A stretch of DNA of 64,000 bases from Anaerolineae bacterium (GTDB lineage Bacteria; Chloroflexota; Anaerolineae; 4572-78; J111), in the NCBI GenBank assembly GCA_023382535.1, contig JAHDWA010000044.1:22540-86539 (forward strand). The letters run 5' to 3'. Position numbers and translations under genes: made by a program. Within the stretch, counting starts at the first letter, position 1; each line of letters opens with the position of its first letter. This document shows, piece after piece, positions 27,156 through 34,248 of this stretch. Under the pieces are notes generated by a model that searched no databases, was not told where the DNA came from, and saw only the letters and a list, made by a program, of their open reading frames with translations.

Positions 27156-28176
27156 GGGGGGTACTCCGAGGCTTAAACACAAACTCAGTTAATTCCGCTG
27201 GATCGGGCCACGAACTCTGTCGAGCCAGAGCAATAGCTTCGGCGACCTCACCGGCAACCTGGCTGCGTCTCTGCTCTGCTTCGGTCTTGGTCAACAGGCC
27301 GTTGCTAATTAACCGAGTCTCCAGGGTTTTAATAGGACAGCGAGCCATCCATTCATCCAACTCAGCCGGGCTGCGCAGACCTTTTTCTAGATCATAATTA
27401 GGGCCAACGTGACCACGCCAGCGGTAGGTTCGACATTCAATGAAGGATGGACTTTGTCCCTCTCTGGCCCGGGTCACCGCCTGGTGCGTTGCCTGGTATA
27501 CGGCAGCGACGTCGTTGCCATCCAAGCTTAAGGCAGTAATACAGTTGGACTCAGCTATTTCTACTAGATTATTCGCCGGGCGACGGTCTCTTAGATGGAC
27601 ATGGCTGGAGTACAAATTGTTCTCGCAAACAAAGATAACCGGTGCTTTTCGGAAGGCGGCCAGATTTAGGGACTCGTGAAAGGCTCCTTCCTCAGCAGCC
27701 CCATCCCCAAAGAAAACGGCCGCAACCTGGCCCTGGCCCTGCATGGTGAAGGCTATAGCTGCACCGACAGCCAAAGGAATACCCGTTGCTACCATCGCCG
27801 ATGTCCCCATTAGCCCTACTTCCGGCGCAACCAGGTGCATCGAACCACCCCGACCTCGTGAACAACCGGTTTCGCGGCCAAAGATTTCGGCGATCATCCT
27901 ATTTAAATCGCCACCTTTAGCCAGATAGTGACCGTGTGAGCGGTGATTGCCAAAAATATAATCGGTACGGTTGAGAGCATAGCACACTCCGGTAGCCACG
28001 GCTTCTTGCCCAATGTAAAGATGGGTTGGGCACTTGATTTCTCCAGTGGCGACCAAGTCGGCTAACCGTTCCTCAGCCTCTCGGATTTTGAGCATCGTCA
28101 AATACATGGAGAGCAATAATTCGGGTGAAATACCTCTTGTGCCTTGATCGTGGTCATTCGATGAATTCGTTCCCAT
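27148..28176 (-). CDS. 2-oxoacid dehydrogenase E1 component, alpha subunit-like
   Basis: 342 residues. TPP-binding motif GDGAAEEGAFHESLNLAAFRKAPVIFVCENN is complete (GDG...NN). GHYLAKGGDLNRMIAEIFGRETGCSRGRGGSMHL is the family signature, and the phosphorylation-loop-like region SSHVHLRDRRP is short. The heterodimer with the product of 26163-27155 should bind TPP and decarboxylate a 2-oxoacid; acetoin/pyruvate dehydrogenase E1-like proteins have this sequence. Here the neighbours are a sugar epimerase upstream (34 bases) and an aminotransferase downstream. ATG 28176 starts the protein; no alternative in-frame start nearby is better. Confidence 0.86.
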   Translation of the reverse strand: MGTNSSNDHDQGTRGISPELLLSMYLTMLKIREAEERLADLVATGEIKCPTHLYIGQEAVATGVCYALNRTDYIFGNHRSHGHYLAKGGDLNRMIAEIFGRETGCSRGRGGSMHLVAPEVGLMGTSAMVATGIPLAVGAAIAFTMQGQGQVAAVFFGDGAAEEGAFHESLNLAAFRKAPVIFVCENNLYSSHVHLRDRRPANNLVEIAESNCITALSLDGNDVAAVYQATHQAVTRAREGQSPSFIECRTYRWRGHVGPNYDLEKGLRSPAELDEWMARCPIKTLETRLISNGLLTKTEAEQRRSQVAGEVAEAIALARQSSWPDPAELTEFVFKPRSTPHA

Positions 28177-28210
28177 TCAACTACACCTTTCCAAATAGTG
28201 TAACCGCCAG

Positions 28211-29176
28211 TTAATCAATCTTAATTCGTTCTTCAAAACCGTACTGGCTGTACCAGTCAATAAAGCTGCGTAATCCATCTTTAAATTTGTAGTCAGATTT
28301 CCAGCCTAGCAACTTTTTGGCTTTACTGGCATTGGCAATCAGTCGTTTCACCTCTCCCATTCTGGGTTCGATGTAGACGGGTTGTAGTTTATCCTGCTTT
28401 CCAGCCATCGTAATAATCATGTTGGCTAAATCCGTGATACTGATCTCATCCCCCGTACCAAAATTGATCGGTTCAGTCAAGGGTTCATTGTGCTTTAAAA
28501 TCAAATCGTAGGCTTTGACCACATCAGCAACATACGTATAATCCCTGGTCTGCCGCCCATCTCCAAAGATAACAGGCGGTGTATCACTCAAAATTCTACG
28601 TGTAAAGATGGAAATCACTCCACCATACCCTAGATCTCGCTGCCGCGGCCCAAAGATATTGAATGGGCGGACGATGGAGATATTCATTCCATAAGTTTGG
28701 ATATAAGCGTAACACATTCTATCAGCGGCTATTTTGCTGGCCCCGTAAGGGTGAGGGGCGTTGAGGGGATGTTCTTCGTCTATAGGTGCGTAGCGAGCGG
28801 AACCATAAACTTCACTACTGGATGCATGGATAACTTTCTGTACATCATGAATGCGGGCTACTTCTAGGATGTTCTGAGTGCCCATAACATTGACCTCGTA
28901 AGTAAGTTTGGGCTCAATATAAGAACGGTCCACATGAACCTGAGCAGCCAGGTGGAAAACTACCTCAATATCCCTCATAATTCTTTCTAAAAGATCATAG
29001 TCGCGGATGTCGCCTTTTATGAGCTTAAAATTTCGATAATCAAGTAAGTGCCTGATACTAGTGAGGTTGCCGGTCATAAAATTATCAAGGCAAAGTACAG
29101 TGTGTTTCTCTTTGGTGTATTTCTCGCAGAGATGACTTCCAATAAAACCTGCGCCGCCGGTAATCAAGATCCTCAT
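28211..29176 (-). CDS. NAD-dependent nucleotide-sugar epimerase/dehydratase (extended SDR)
   Basis: 321 residues. TGGAGFIGSHLCEKY is the NAD motif, HASSSEVYGSARY holds the Ser, and HPYGASKIAADRM the catalytic YxxxK. The region NIFGPRQRDLGYGGVISIF and the GDGRQTRDYTYVADVV stretch match the GalE/UDP-glucuronate-decarboxylase/dTDP-glucose-dehydratase group; by eye UDP-glucose 4-epimerase-like or 4,6-dehydratase-like activities cannot be told apart. ATG overlaps the preceding glycosyltransferase stop by four bases (ATGA). Confidence 0.82.
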   Translation of the reverse strand: MRILITGGAGFIGSHLCEKYTKEKHTVLCLDNFMTGNLTSIRHLLDYRNFKLIKGDIRDYDLLERIMRDIEVVFHLAAQVHVDRSYIEPKLTYEVNVMGTQNILEVARIHDVQKVIHASSSEVYGSARYAPIDEEHPLNAPHPYGASKIAADRMCYAYIQTYGMNISIVRPFNIFGPRQRDLGYGGVISIFTRRILSDTPPVIFGDGRQTRDYTYVADVVKAYDLILKHNEPLTEPINFGTGDEISITDLANMIITMAGKQDKLQPVYIEPRMGEVKRLIANASKAKKLLGWKSDYKFKDGLRSFIDWYSQYGFEERIKID

Positions 29177-30306
29177 GACTTACTTCCCTCGATTAAGGTT
29201 TGATAAATGCACTCCACTTTTTTCATTTCTCGGTAATAATCATTTCTTTCTTCAATGATACTACGATTGATTTGACCAAACTTTTTTCTAGTTTCTTCAT
29301 CTTTTAATAAAAAGCTGACTTTCTCGGCTAGTGCTACAGGACTCTTGAGAGGCACAAGAAACCCTCCCTGCCCCTCATTTACCCACTTGGGATTATCGCC
29401 AAAATTGGTAATGACGACCGGTAATTCGCAAGCCATTGCTTCGGCAGTACTACTAGCTAAGCCGGCATCGGAGAGTGAAGTAGAAACGTAGACATCGGCT
29501 AGACTTAAATAGTCAGTAAGTTCATTGTTAGGGATTAAACCAACAAAATTAATCTTCCCCTCCACCCCCAGAGACACGGCAAGTTCTTTCAAATAAGCCT
29601 TCTGCTCTCCATCTCCGACAATAATAAACTTTGTTTCAGGTACCTGGGCTAATATCAGCGGAGTGGCTTTGATTAAGGATTCAAGGTCATAGATAGGATT
29701 CAAACTCCGCAAAGATATTACTGTTGGCGTATTTGGAGCCAATTGTAGTTTTGCCAGGAGAGTTTCATTTTTGGGTCTAGCTTTGAACCTGTCTGTATCT
29801 ATCCCAAAATGAATGAGTTCGATTTTCTCAGCGATAGCCCCAAGATCAACCACCGCGTCGGTGAGATGATCCGCATCACAAGTTATGGAGTCGGCTCTTT
29901 TGAGCGTAAATCTAACTGCCCACCTTTGAAAGGATGACTCTTGGGGCCCAAACAAAATATCAGAACCCCAAGCGGTCAGTACAAATGGATGAAAGCTAGA
30001 AAGTGCTCCCATGAAACCATAGTCAGTGGCATAATGAGCATGCAAGATATCAGGTCTTATCTTTTTGATAATTCTTTTCACCTGTATTATCACCCAAGGA
30101 AAATTCATAAGACGGATGGAATGGGGCAATTCTACTGTTCCTGTAGTTCGAATCAATTTAAGTGGATATAACTTTATCTTTTGGAGGTTATCAGCACCAT
30201 TGGCCCTGAGAGAGATTAGGTAAACTTCATGACCTTTGTTAGCAAAGAAGTTGACCCATTTTTGAGTATGAATAGAGTTACCATTAGCAAGATAACATAT
30301 TTTCAT
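29173..30306 (-). CDS. Glycosyltransferase family 4
   Basis: 377 residues, GT-B. It begins KICYLANGNSIHTQKWVNFF, the common opening of GT4 enzymes in polysaccharide loci, with DILHAHYATDYGFMG and LTAWGSDILFGPQ in the acceptor domain. The donor domain has IELIHFGIDTDRF, TVISLRSLNPIYDLESLI and ADVYVSTSLSDAGLASSTAEAMACELPVVITNFGDNP, which contains the E-x7-E-like motif. Four-base overlaps on both sides (30303-30306 with the regulator, 29173-29176 with the epimerase) show it is part of one message. Confidence 0.87.
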   Translation of the reverse strand: MKICYLANGNSIHTQKWVNFFANKGHEVYLISLRANGADNLQKIKLYPLKLIRTTGTVELPHSIRLMNFPWVIIQVKRIIKKIRPDILHAHYATDYGFMGALSSFHPFVLTAWGSDILFGPQESSFQRWAVRFTLKRADSITCDADHLTDAVVDLGAIAEKIELIHFGIDTDRFKARPKNETLLAKLQLAPNTPTVISLRSLNPIYDLESLIKATPLILAQVPETKFIIVGDGEQKAYLKELAVSLGVEGKINFVGLIPNNELTDYLSLADVYVSTSLSDAGLASSTAEAMACELPVVITNFGDNPKWVNEGQGGFLVPLKSPVALAEKVSFLLKDEETRKKFGQINRSIIEERNDYYREMKKVECIYQTLIEGSKS

Positions 30307-30803
30307 AACTCTTTACGATCCACTCCTGCTTCCTCTTCCGGCCAATCCAACACCGTCTTAAACCCCTCAACCCTGAACACCGGGTAGACCCGATCCATCT
30401 CTGGCTTGACCTTAATGTGCGCCTCCAAACAGGTCAAATGAATAATATCGGCTAAGTCCCCATCACCCTCAATACACACTGTATCATAACCTGCTTGTTT
30501 AACTTTATCGAGCAACTCTTTTGATGTTTCCCGTGTCTCTCGATACCAGTGCAGCGAGGCTTGCATAAAAGATGTCGTCAAATGAGCCTTTTCCGCCAAC
30601 CCCTTGGGCGTGAGCAGGTAGCGCAACCGGCGGCGCTGCATTTGGGTTACTTTAATATAGCCTTTGTTAATCAGCCGTTTAAGATACCAATTGACGCTCC
30701 CAACCGCCACTCCCAATTGAATAGCTAAATCGGCCTGGGTAGTATCCGGGTTTTCCTCGATATGATTTAAAATTTCCAGATCGTAATTTTTGGACTGCTT
30801 CAC
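30303..30803 (-). CDS. EPS-associated MarR-type winged-helix transcriptional regulator
   Basis: 166 residues. The N-terminal winged helix (residues 7-75) contains DTTQADLAIQLGVAVGSVNWYLKRLINKGYIKV and the wing YLLTPKGLAEKAHLT, closely following the pattern of the EPS-associated MarR family found at the head of exopolysaccharide loci. The C-terminal ~80 residues (YDTVCIEGDGDLADIIHL...VFRVEG) form a small alpha/beta domain of unknown role, perhaps ligand sensing (inference). It is the first gene of the 26 kb operon. Start is GTG 30803. A 12+12 bp palindrome with an overlapping TATAAT lies just upstream, which suggests autoregulation of the whole locus. Confidence 0.83.
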   Translation of the reverse strand: MKQSKNYDLEILNHIEENPDTTQADLAIQLGVAVGSVNWYLKRLINKGYIKVTQMQRRRLRYLLTPKGLAEKAHLTTSFMQASLHWYRETRETSKELLDKVKQAGYDTVCIEGDGDLADIIHLTCLEAHIKVKPEMDRVYPVFRVEGFKTVLDWPEEEAGVDRKEL

Positions 30804-30818
30804 CGTGTTTTATTGACA

Positions 30819-30858
30819 ATTATAATTCAAAAACTGAATTTCATTATTTGAATTATAA
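30819..30858 (-). promoter_or_regulatory. Palindromic operator with embedded -10 upstream of the polysaccharide operon
   Basis: Perfect inverted repeat TTATAATTCAAA (30820-30831) / TTTGAATTATAA (30847-30858), separated by 15 bases. On the minus strand TATAAT (30824-30819) lies inside one arm, about 16 bases before the GTG of the regulator gene, so the leader would be very short. Size and symmetry fit a dimeric winged-helix repressor. Binding by the adjacent regulator is inference. Confidence 0.6.
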
Positions 30859-31005
30859 GTGATAAAAACAAAAAAACAAATATGACCAAAGGACTATACC
30901 AGAATATAGAAGTGCGGGAGGTTGACGAGCAATTGTAGGATACAACAAAAGGAGGGTCAGAGAGAAGGGGCAAAAGTCATCAATCAAACCAGCCATAAGC
31001 CACGT

Positions 31006-31025
31006 GTGACTTTCCCTAAAGTCAC
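31006..31025. terminator. Short perfect hairpin downstream of the epimerase gene
   Basis: GTGACTTT-CCCT-AAAGTCAC is an 8-bp perfect stem with a 4-base loop, 29 bases beyond the stop of the epimerase gene at 31054 (minus strand). There is no clear T-run, so termination activity is uncertain. Together with 30859-31053 it separates two minus-strand transcription units. Confidence 0.4.
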
Positions 31026-31053
31026 ATTAATTGAGGGCCACAGGTCAAAGAGT

Positions 31054-31974
31054 CTATGAGATGACCAGACGCGTCAGACCGGCTTCAAGCATGATTTGAG
31101 CCTCCCAGCCTAGTATTGCCCTGGCCTGACTGGGGTCAGCATAGGAATGCATAACATCGCCACTGCGGGCAGGACCATAGGTGGGTACTACTTCACGCTC
31201 AAGAATTTGGCGTAGCGTTTCAAAAAGTTGCTGGATGCTGATCGGATAACCTGTGCCAATATTCAACGTTTTACCAGCGGCCTGAGGTACTGTAGCGGCC
31301 AGAAGATTGGCCCGAACTACATCCTCCACAAACACAAAATCACGGGTTTGTTGGCCATCGCCGAAGATGGTGGGAACGAGTCCTTGTGATAATTTATCCA
31401 CAAAAATGGAAATAACCCCCGAATAGGGCGAAGACGGATCTTGCCTTGGCCCAAACACATTAAAGTAACGTAACACTGCTGTTTCCAGGCCAAAAGCCTC
31501 CCAAAAAATTTGGCAGTAGTATTCAGCCGCTAACTTGCTGACTGCGTAAGGTGACTTGGGTTGAAGGCACATCATTTCAGTTTTGGGCAGGGTAGGCTCG
31601 TCACCGTAAACCGCACAGGTGGAGCTTAGGACGAGACGGCGAACCCCGGCTGCCCTAGCGTTTTGAAGCAAATTCAATGTTCCCAACGTGTTGATCTGTT
31701 CCGTCTGGGCCGGTTCAGCCATAGAGTGGGGCACGGAAACGATGGCGGCAAGGTGAAAAATAACCTCCACCCCGGCGACCGCTCGCGCAACGGTTGCTTG
31801 ATCTTCAATGGTGCCTTCAACGAATTCGATCTGATCCATGACTCCGGCCAAGTTACCCCGGCGCCCGGTTGAGAGATTGTCCAGCACCCGCACTTGCTGC
31901 CCCTGCGCCAGCAATCCCTCGACCAGATGCGAGCCGATAAACCCTGCACCGCCAGTGACGAGACAAAGAGCCAT
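31054..31974 (-). CDS. NAD-dependent nucleotide-sugar epimerase (UDP-glucose 4-epimerase-like SDR)
   Basis: 306 residues. CLVTGGAGFIGSHLVEGLL binds NAD, SSTCAVYGDEP contains the catalytic Ser/Thr, and SPYAVSKLAAEYY the YxxxK. RYFNVFGPRQDPSSPYSGVISIF is typical of GalE-like and WbpP-like 4-epimerases. ATG 31974 is chosen over GTG 31986 because AAGGGGGG lies about nine bases upstream and the Rossmann motif follows immediately. It is not part of the 4222-30803 operon (a 250-base gap with an operator lies between) but may feed it with UDP-Gal or UDP-GalNAc-type precursors (inference). The upstream gene encodes a ResB-like protein, with which it shares no obvious function. Confidence 0.84.
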   Translation of the reverse strand: MALCLVTGGAGFIGSHLVEGLLAQGQQVRVLDNLSTGRRGNLAGVMDQIEFVEGTIEDQATVARAVAGVEVIFHLAAIVSVPHSMAEPAQTEQINTLGTLNLLQNARAAGVRRLVLSSTCAVYGDEPTLPKTEMMCLQPKSPYAVSKLAAEYYCQIFWEAFGLETAVLRYFNVFGPRQDPSSPYSGVISIFVDKLSQGLVPTIFGDGQQTRDFVFVEDVVRANLLAATVPQAAGKTLNIGTGYPISIQQLFETLRQILEREVVPTYGPARSGDVMHSYADPSQARAILGWEAQIMLEAGLTRLVIS

Positions 31975-31975
31975 C

Positions 31976-33292
31976 TTAAAAATCACCCCCCTTGTTCAAC
32001 TGCCCGGCTAAGAATTGAGGTATCTCGGATGCCGAGCCGAATTTCTCGACTACGCCGTAAAGTTGTCCACCACGCCCTTTGACCTCCGGAATGATCCAGA
32101 CTTGGAGGGGTGGTTGGATGAAAATGAAAACACCGGCTACCAAGATGAAACCTAACGCCAGCCCGTAAAACGGCAGGGCCGGGTCACGATAGCCGAGCAC
32201 CAAAAGATTGGAGTTAAGGGACATGCTAACTGTCAGTCCCTCAATGGTGAAGGATTTTCCCGCCTGGACCTTGATTTCTTCCGCTGGGGTTGGCTCTGAA
32301 CCATGCCGTACCTTAACCTCGAAGAGTTCTAGGTTATTGGAATCAGGCACAATTTGGAAGGCCAAACCTGCCGCAGGAATAAGAAAATAAACCGGTGTAT
32401 CAGCTTCAGCCAGGGGGAGGTGCAGTCGCTCGGCCGGAAAGAGATTTTCTTGAGAAGGGATCAAGCGTAGGAGTACACCCGTTTCATCCTGCGCCTCGAT
32501 TGTCAAAACTGGCTCCATCGCCCGTGGCCAGAACAGGGTGTTCTTGAAAAAAGTGGGCAGATAAAGCCGCCAGGTTAAGGTAGATGGCTCCGCACCTTCA
32601 ACTGTAAAATCCACCTCGCCAATCCGCTGGCTGGGATCAACTTCCTTTAATTCAAATTGGCCTTCAAGAAGGGAACTGCTTTTGGGTTCGTGTGGCCACA
32701 GCGTTAAGGTATCACTTTGTAGAAAAAAGTGGCTAACCACCAGGCCGTTAATCCCGATGAGCAGGCCGGCGTAAAAAATGGCCGGTCCTAACCATGCCCA
32801 GCGCCGCCGGGCCGCGCCGACTAAGCGTGGCTCTGTTTCAAGGGGGGGATAGAGATAAAAACCCTGGGTAGTCAACAATGCCCTGAGTTCATCCAAAAAG
32901 GTGTCGGGAGATTCGGGCAAACGAGTGGATTGCTCCGCCCGCCGGGCCAGGGGATGCTGCTGGCTAAGGTTGGGCATGCGGGCTTGTAGCCGCGGCCATG
33001 CGGCGGCTCCGTAATCGGCCAGAGCAACTGAGCTGTTCAGCGTTAGCAGCCCCAGCGGCAGCCAGAACCACAGCGAGTCAAATAGACGAGCAAAACCCAG
33101 CGAATAGAGCAGTTCTCCCCACGACTGCACTGCTGCTGGCAGGTTAGACACCCAGGCCTGACGGGCAGCGGTGGTCGTCACTGGATTAGCTTGTTGGGGA
33201 ATAACCAGGCTTAAACCCGTCACAACTCCTAAAATCAGCAGCAATATCCCGGTCGCGCGCACACTGCGCAGGCCGTACCAAATAGACATGGT
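31976..33292 (-). CDS. ResB-like cytochrome c biogenesis protein
   Basis: About 438 residues. Layout matches ResB/Ccs1: two N-terminal transmembrane helices (SVRATGILLLILGVVTGLSL; WFWLPLGLLTLNSSVALADY), a third at WAWLGPAIFYAGLLIGINGLVV, a large extracytoplasmic domain rich in beta strands, and a last helix (YGLALGFILVAGVFIFIQPP). ResB works with ResC/CcsA to deliver haem to apocytochromes on the outer face of the membrane. No CcsA-like gene is in the window. The start is uncertain: ATG 33292 is taken because it immediately precedes the first membrane helix, whereas the frame open to 33496 overlaps the zincin gene and reads as non-coding. Confidence 0.72.
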   Translation of the reverse strand, partial: TMSIWYGLRSVRATGILLLILGVVTGLSLVIPQQANPVTTTAARQAWVSNLPAAVQSWGELLYSLGFARLFDSLWFWLPLGLLTLNSSVALADYGAAAWPRLQARMPNLSQQHPLARRAEQSTRLPESPDTFLDELRALLTTQGFYLYPPLETEPRLVGAARRRWAWLGPAIFYAGLLIGINGLVVSHFFLQSDTLTLWPHEPKSSSLLEGQFELKEVDPSQRIGEVDFTVEGAEPSTLTWRLYLPTFFKNTLFWPRAMEPVLTIEAQDETGVLLRLIPSQENLFPAERLHLPLAEADTPVYFLIPAAGLAFQIVPDSNNLELFEVKVRHGSEPTPAEEIKVQAGKSFTIEGLTVSMSLNSNLLVLGYRDPALPFYGLALGFILVAGVFIFIQPPLQVWIIPEVKGRGGQLYGVVEKFGSASEIPQFLAGQLNKGGDF

Positions 33293-33374
33293 GAGGTAGG
33301 AGAATTGCCCGTAAAGGTTAGAGACAAAAGCTTTCGAGTTTGGAATTAACAAGCTGTAAACATCAATCAAAAAT

Positions 33375-33755
33375 CTAATAAGCGCCCAATTCTTCCAGCC
33401 GCTCATCGCTGATGCCGAAATAATGGGCAATTTCATGTTTGACTGTCTGCTGAACTTCAGCGATGACTTCTTCCGGGGTATCGCAAACCTCGGCAATGCA
33501 GTCGCGGTAGAGGGTAATCGTATCCGGCAGCACCATCCCGTAATCGCCCGTACGCTCGGTCAGGGGGATACCCTGGTACAGTCCCAGCAGCAGATCATCT
33601 GGCCCAAGCCCGGCCTCCTCTAACTCTTCCTCCGTCGGCCAATCGGCGATGAGGACTTCGATATTTTGCAGCCGGTCTTTGAAAAATGCCGGCAGCTCCT
33701 CTAACGCCTGCACGACCAGGGCTTCAAATTTCTTGGCACTGATTTTTACAGGCAT
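33375..33755 (-). CDS. Minimal zincin-like metallopeptidase family protein (Zincin_1)
   Basis: 126 residues. It begins PVKISAKKFEALVVQALEELP and ends with HEIAHYFGISDERLEELG: the HExxH zinc motif plus a downstream Asp, the hallmark of the PF06262 family. IADWPTEEEL and LLLGLYQGIPLTERTGDYG are the family's conserved middle. Proteins of this family are small cytoplasmic putative metallopeptidases with unknown substrates. ATG 33755 is preferred to the frame start at 33779 because GAAGG lies about eight bases upstream and the family usually starts here. It lies about 110 bases downstream of the tRNA-Thr gene on the same strand. Confidence 0.85.
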   Translation of the reverse strand: MPVKISAKKFEALVVQALEELPAFFKDRLQNIEVLIADWPTEEELEEAGLGPDDLLLGLYQGIPLTERTGDYGMVLPDTITLYRDCIAEVCDTPEEVIAEVQQTVKHEIAHYFGISDERLEELGAY

Positions 33756-33864
33756 ACGGCTATCCCTTCTTTTCTGCACGATAGAGTGCCGGCCAGAGGT
33801 TGGAAAGTCGCCGGGAAGGGGCGGGAGAAGTTGGTGAGTGGGGAATAGTTTGGGTTGATTTGAG

Positions 33865-33937
33865 AGCCACCCGTCGGACTTGAACCGACAACCTGCTCTT
33901 TACGAAAGAGCTGCTCTACCGATTGAGCTAGGGTGGC
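33865..33937 (-). tRNA. tRNA-Thr (anticodon CGU)
   Basis: A 73-base cloverleaf on the minus strand: acceptor GCCACCC/GGGTGGC with U discriminator, D-arm GCTC/GAGC, anticodon stem GCTCT/AGAGC with loop TTCGTAA (anticodon CGT, plus-strand 33902-33904), T-arm GTCGG-TTCAAGT-CCGAC. CCA is not encoded. It reads codon ACG. Confidence 0.97.
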
Positions 33938-33974
33938 AAAACTTACAGCAGGTCGCTATGAATGAAGCATCTTG

Positions 33975-34002
33975 ATTATATCACGGCTCATTGAACTGTC
34001 AA
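33975..34002 (-). promoter_or_regulatory. Consensus sigma-70-type promoter of tRNA-Thr
   Basis: On the minus strand TTGACA (34002-33997), a 16-base spacer, then TATAAT (33980-33975), both perfect consensus hexamers. The predicted transcription start near 33968 lies about 30 bases before the tRNA 5' end. Confidence 0.75.
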
Positions 34003-34091
34003 AAAGTATGAAGAAAATGGATCTGTCCCAGATTTTAGACAGACCGCAGAGGTTCTGCGAGGCGTATCTGGGCGGCAAGGCAGGCCAAATT

Positions 34092-34121
34092 TTGTGCATT
34101 TTCCTCCCCGTGAGTTATAAT
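34092..34121 (+). promoter_or_regulatory. Putative pyrG promoter
   Basis: TTGTGC (34092-34097), 18-base spacer, TATAAT (34116-34121). The message would start near 34128 and carry a leader of about 120 bases before pyrG, long enough to include the hairpin at 34179-34205. The tRNA-Thr promoter lies about 90 bases away on the other strand, so the 311-base gap 33938-34248 holds two divergent promoters and this hairpin. Confidence 0.5.
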
Positions 34122-34178
34122 AACAGCCCGTGTATACGGAGTTGATATTTTCACAGCAAAAAACGGCCGTAGTCATCC

Positions 34179-34213
34179 GTCCCCAAGAGGGTCCCTCTTG
34201 GGGACTTTATTTT
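34179..34213 (+). terminator. Leader hairpin with following T-rich tract upstream of pyrG (attenuator candidate)
   Basis: GTCCCCAAGAGG / CCTCTTGGGGAC form a 12-bp perfect stem (34179-34205) followed by TTTATTTTT, the shape of an intrinsic terminator placed 44 bases before the pyrG ATG. Its location inside the leader rather than after a gene suggests transcription attenuation. pyrG attenuation by CTP is known in Bacillus, but the GGGC start used there is not seen here. Confidence 0.5.
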
Positions 34214-34248
34214 TAGTTGGGTTAATTAAATTTAGGAGGAGATGTGTT

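Noticed and set aside
26163..28176. Pyruvate dehydrogenase complex operon
   Set aside because: Only E1 alpha and beta are present, both neighbours are sugar enzymes, and there is no lipoyl-domain protein or dihydrolipoamide dehydrogenase (the flavoprotein at 1413 is SthA-like and lacks the second redox cysteine).
4222..30803. Genomic island acquired by recent transfer
   Set aside because: Polysaccharide loci are often transferred, but no integrase, insertion sequence, attachment repeat or tRNA boundary is found at its edges, and I could not compute composition.
34128..34213. Bacillus-type CTP-sensing pyrG attenuator
   Set aside because: The required 5' GGGC start is not seen at the predicted transcription start; only the terminator-like hairpin is supported.
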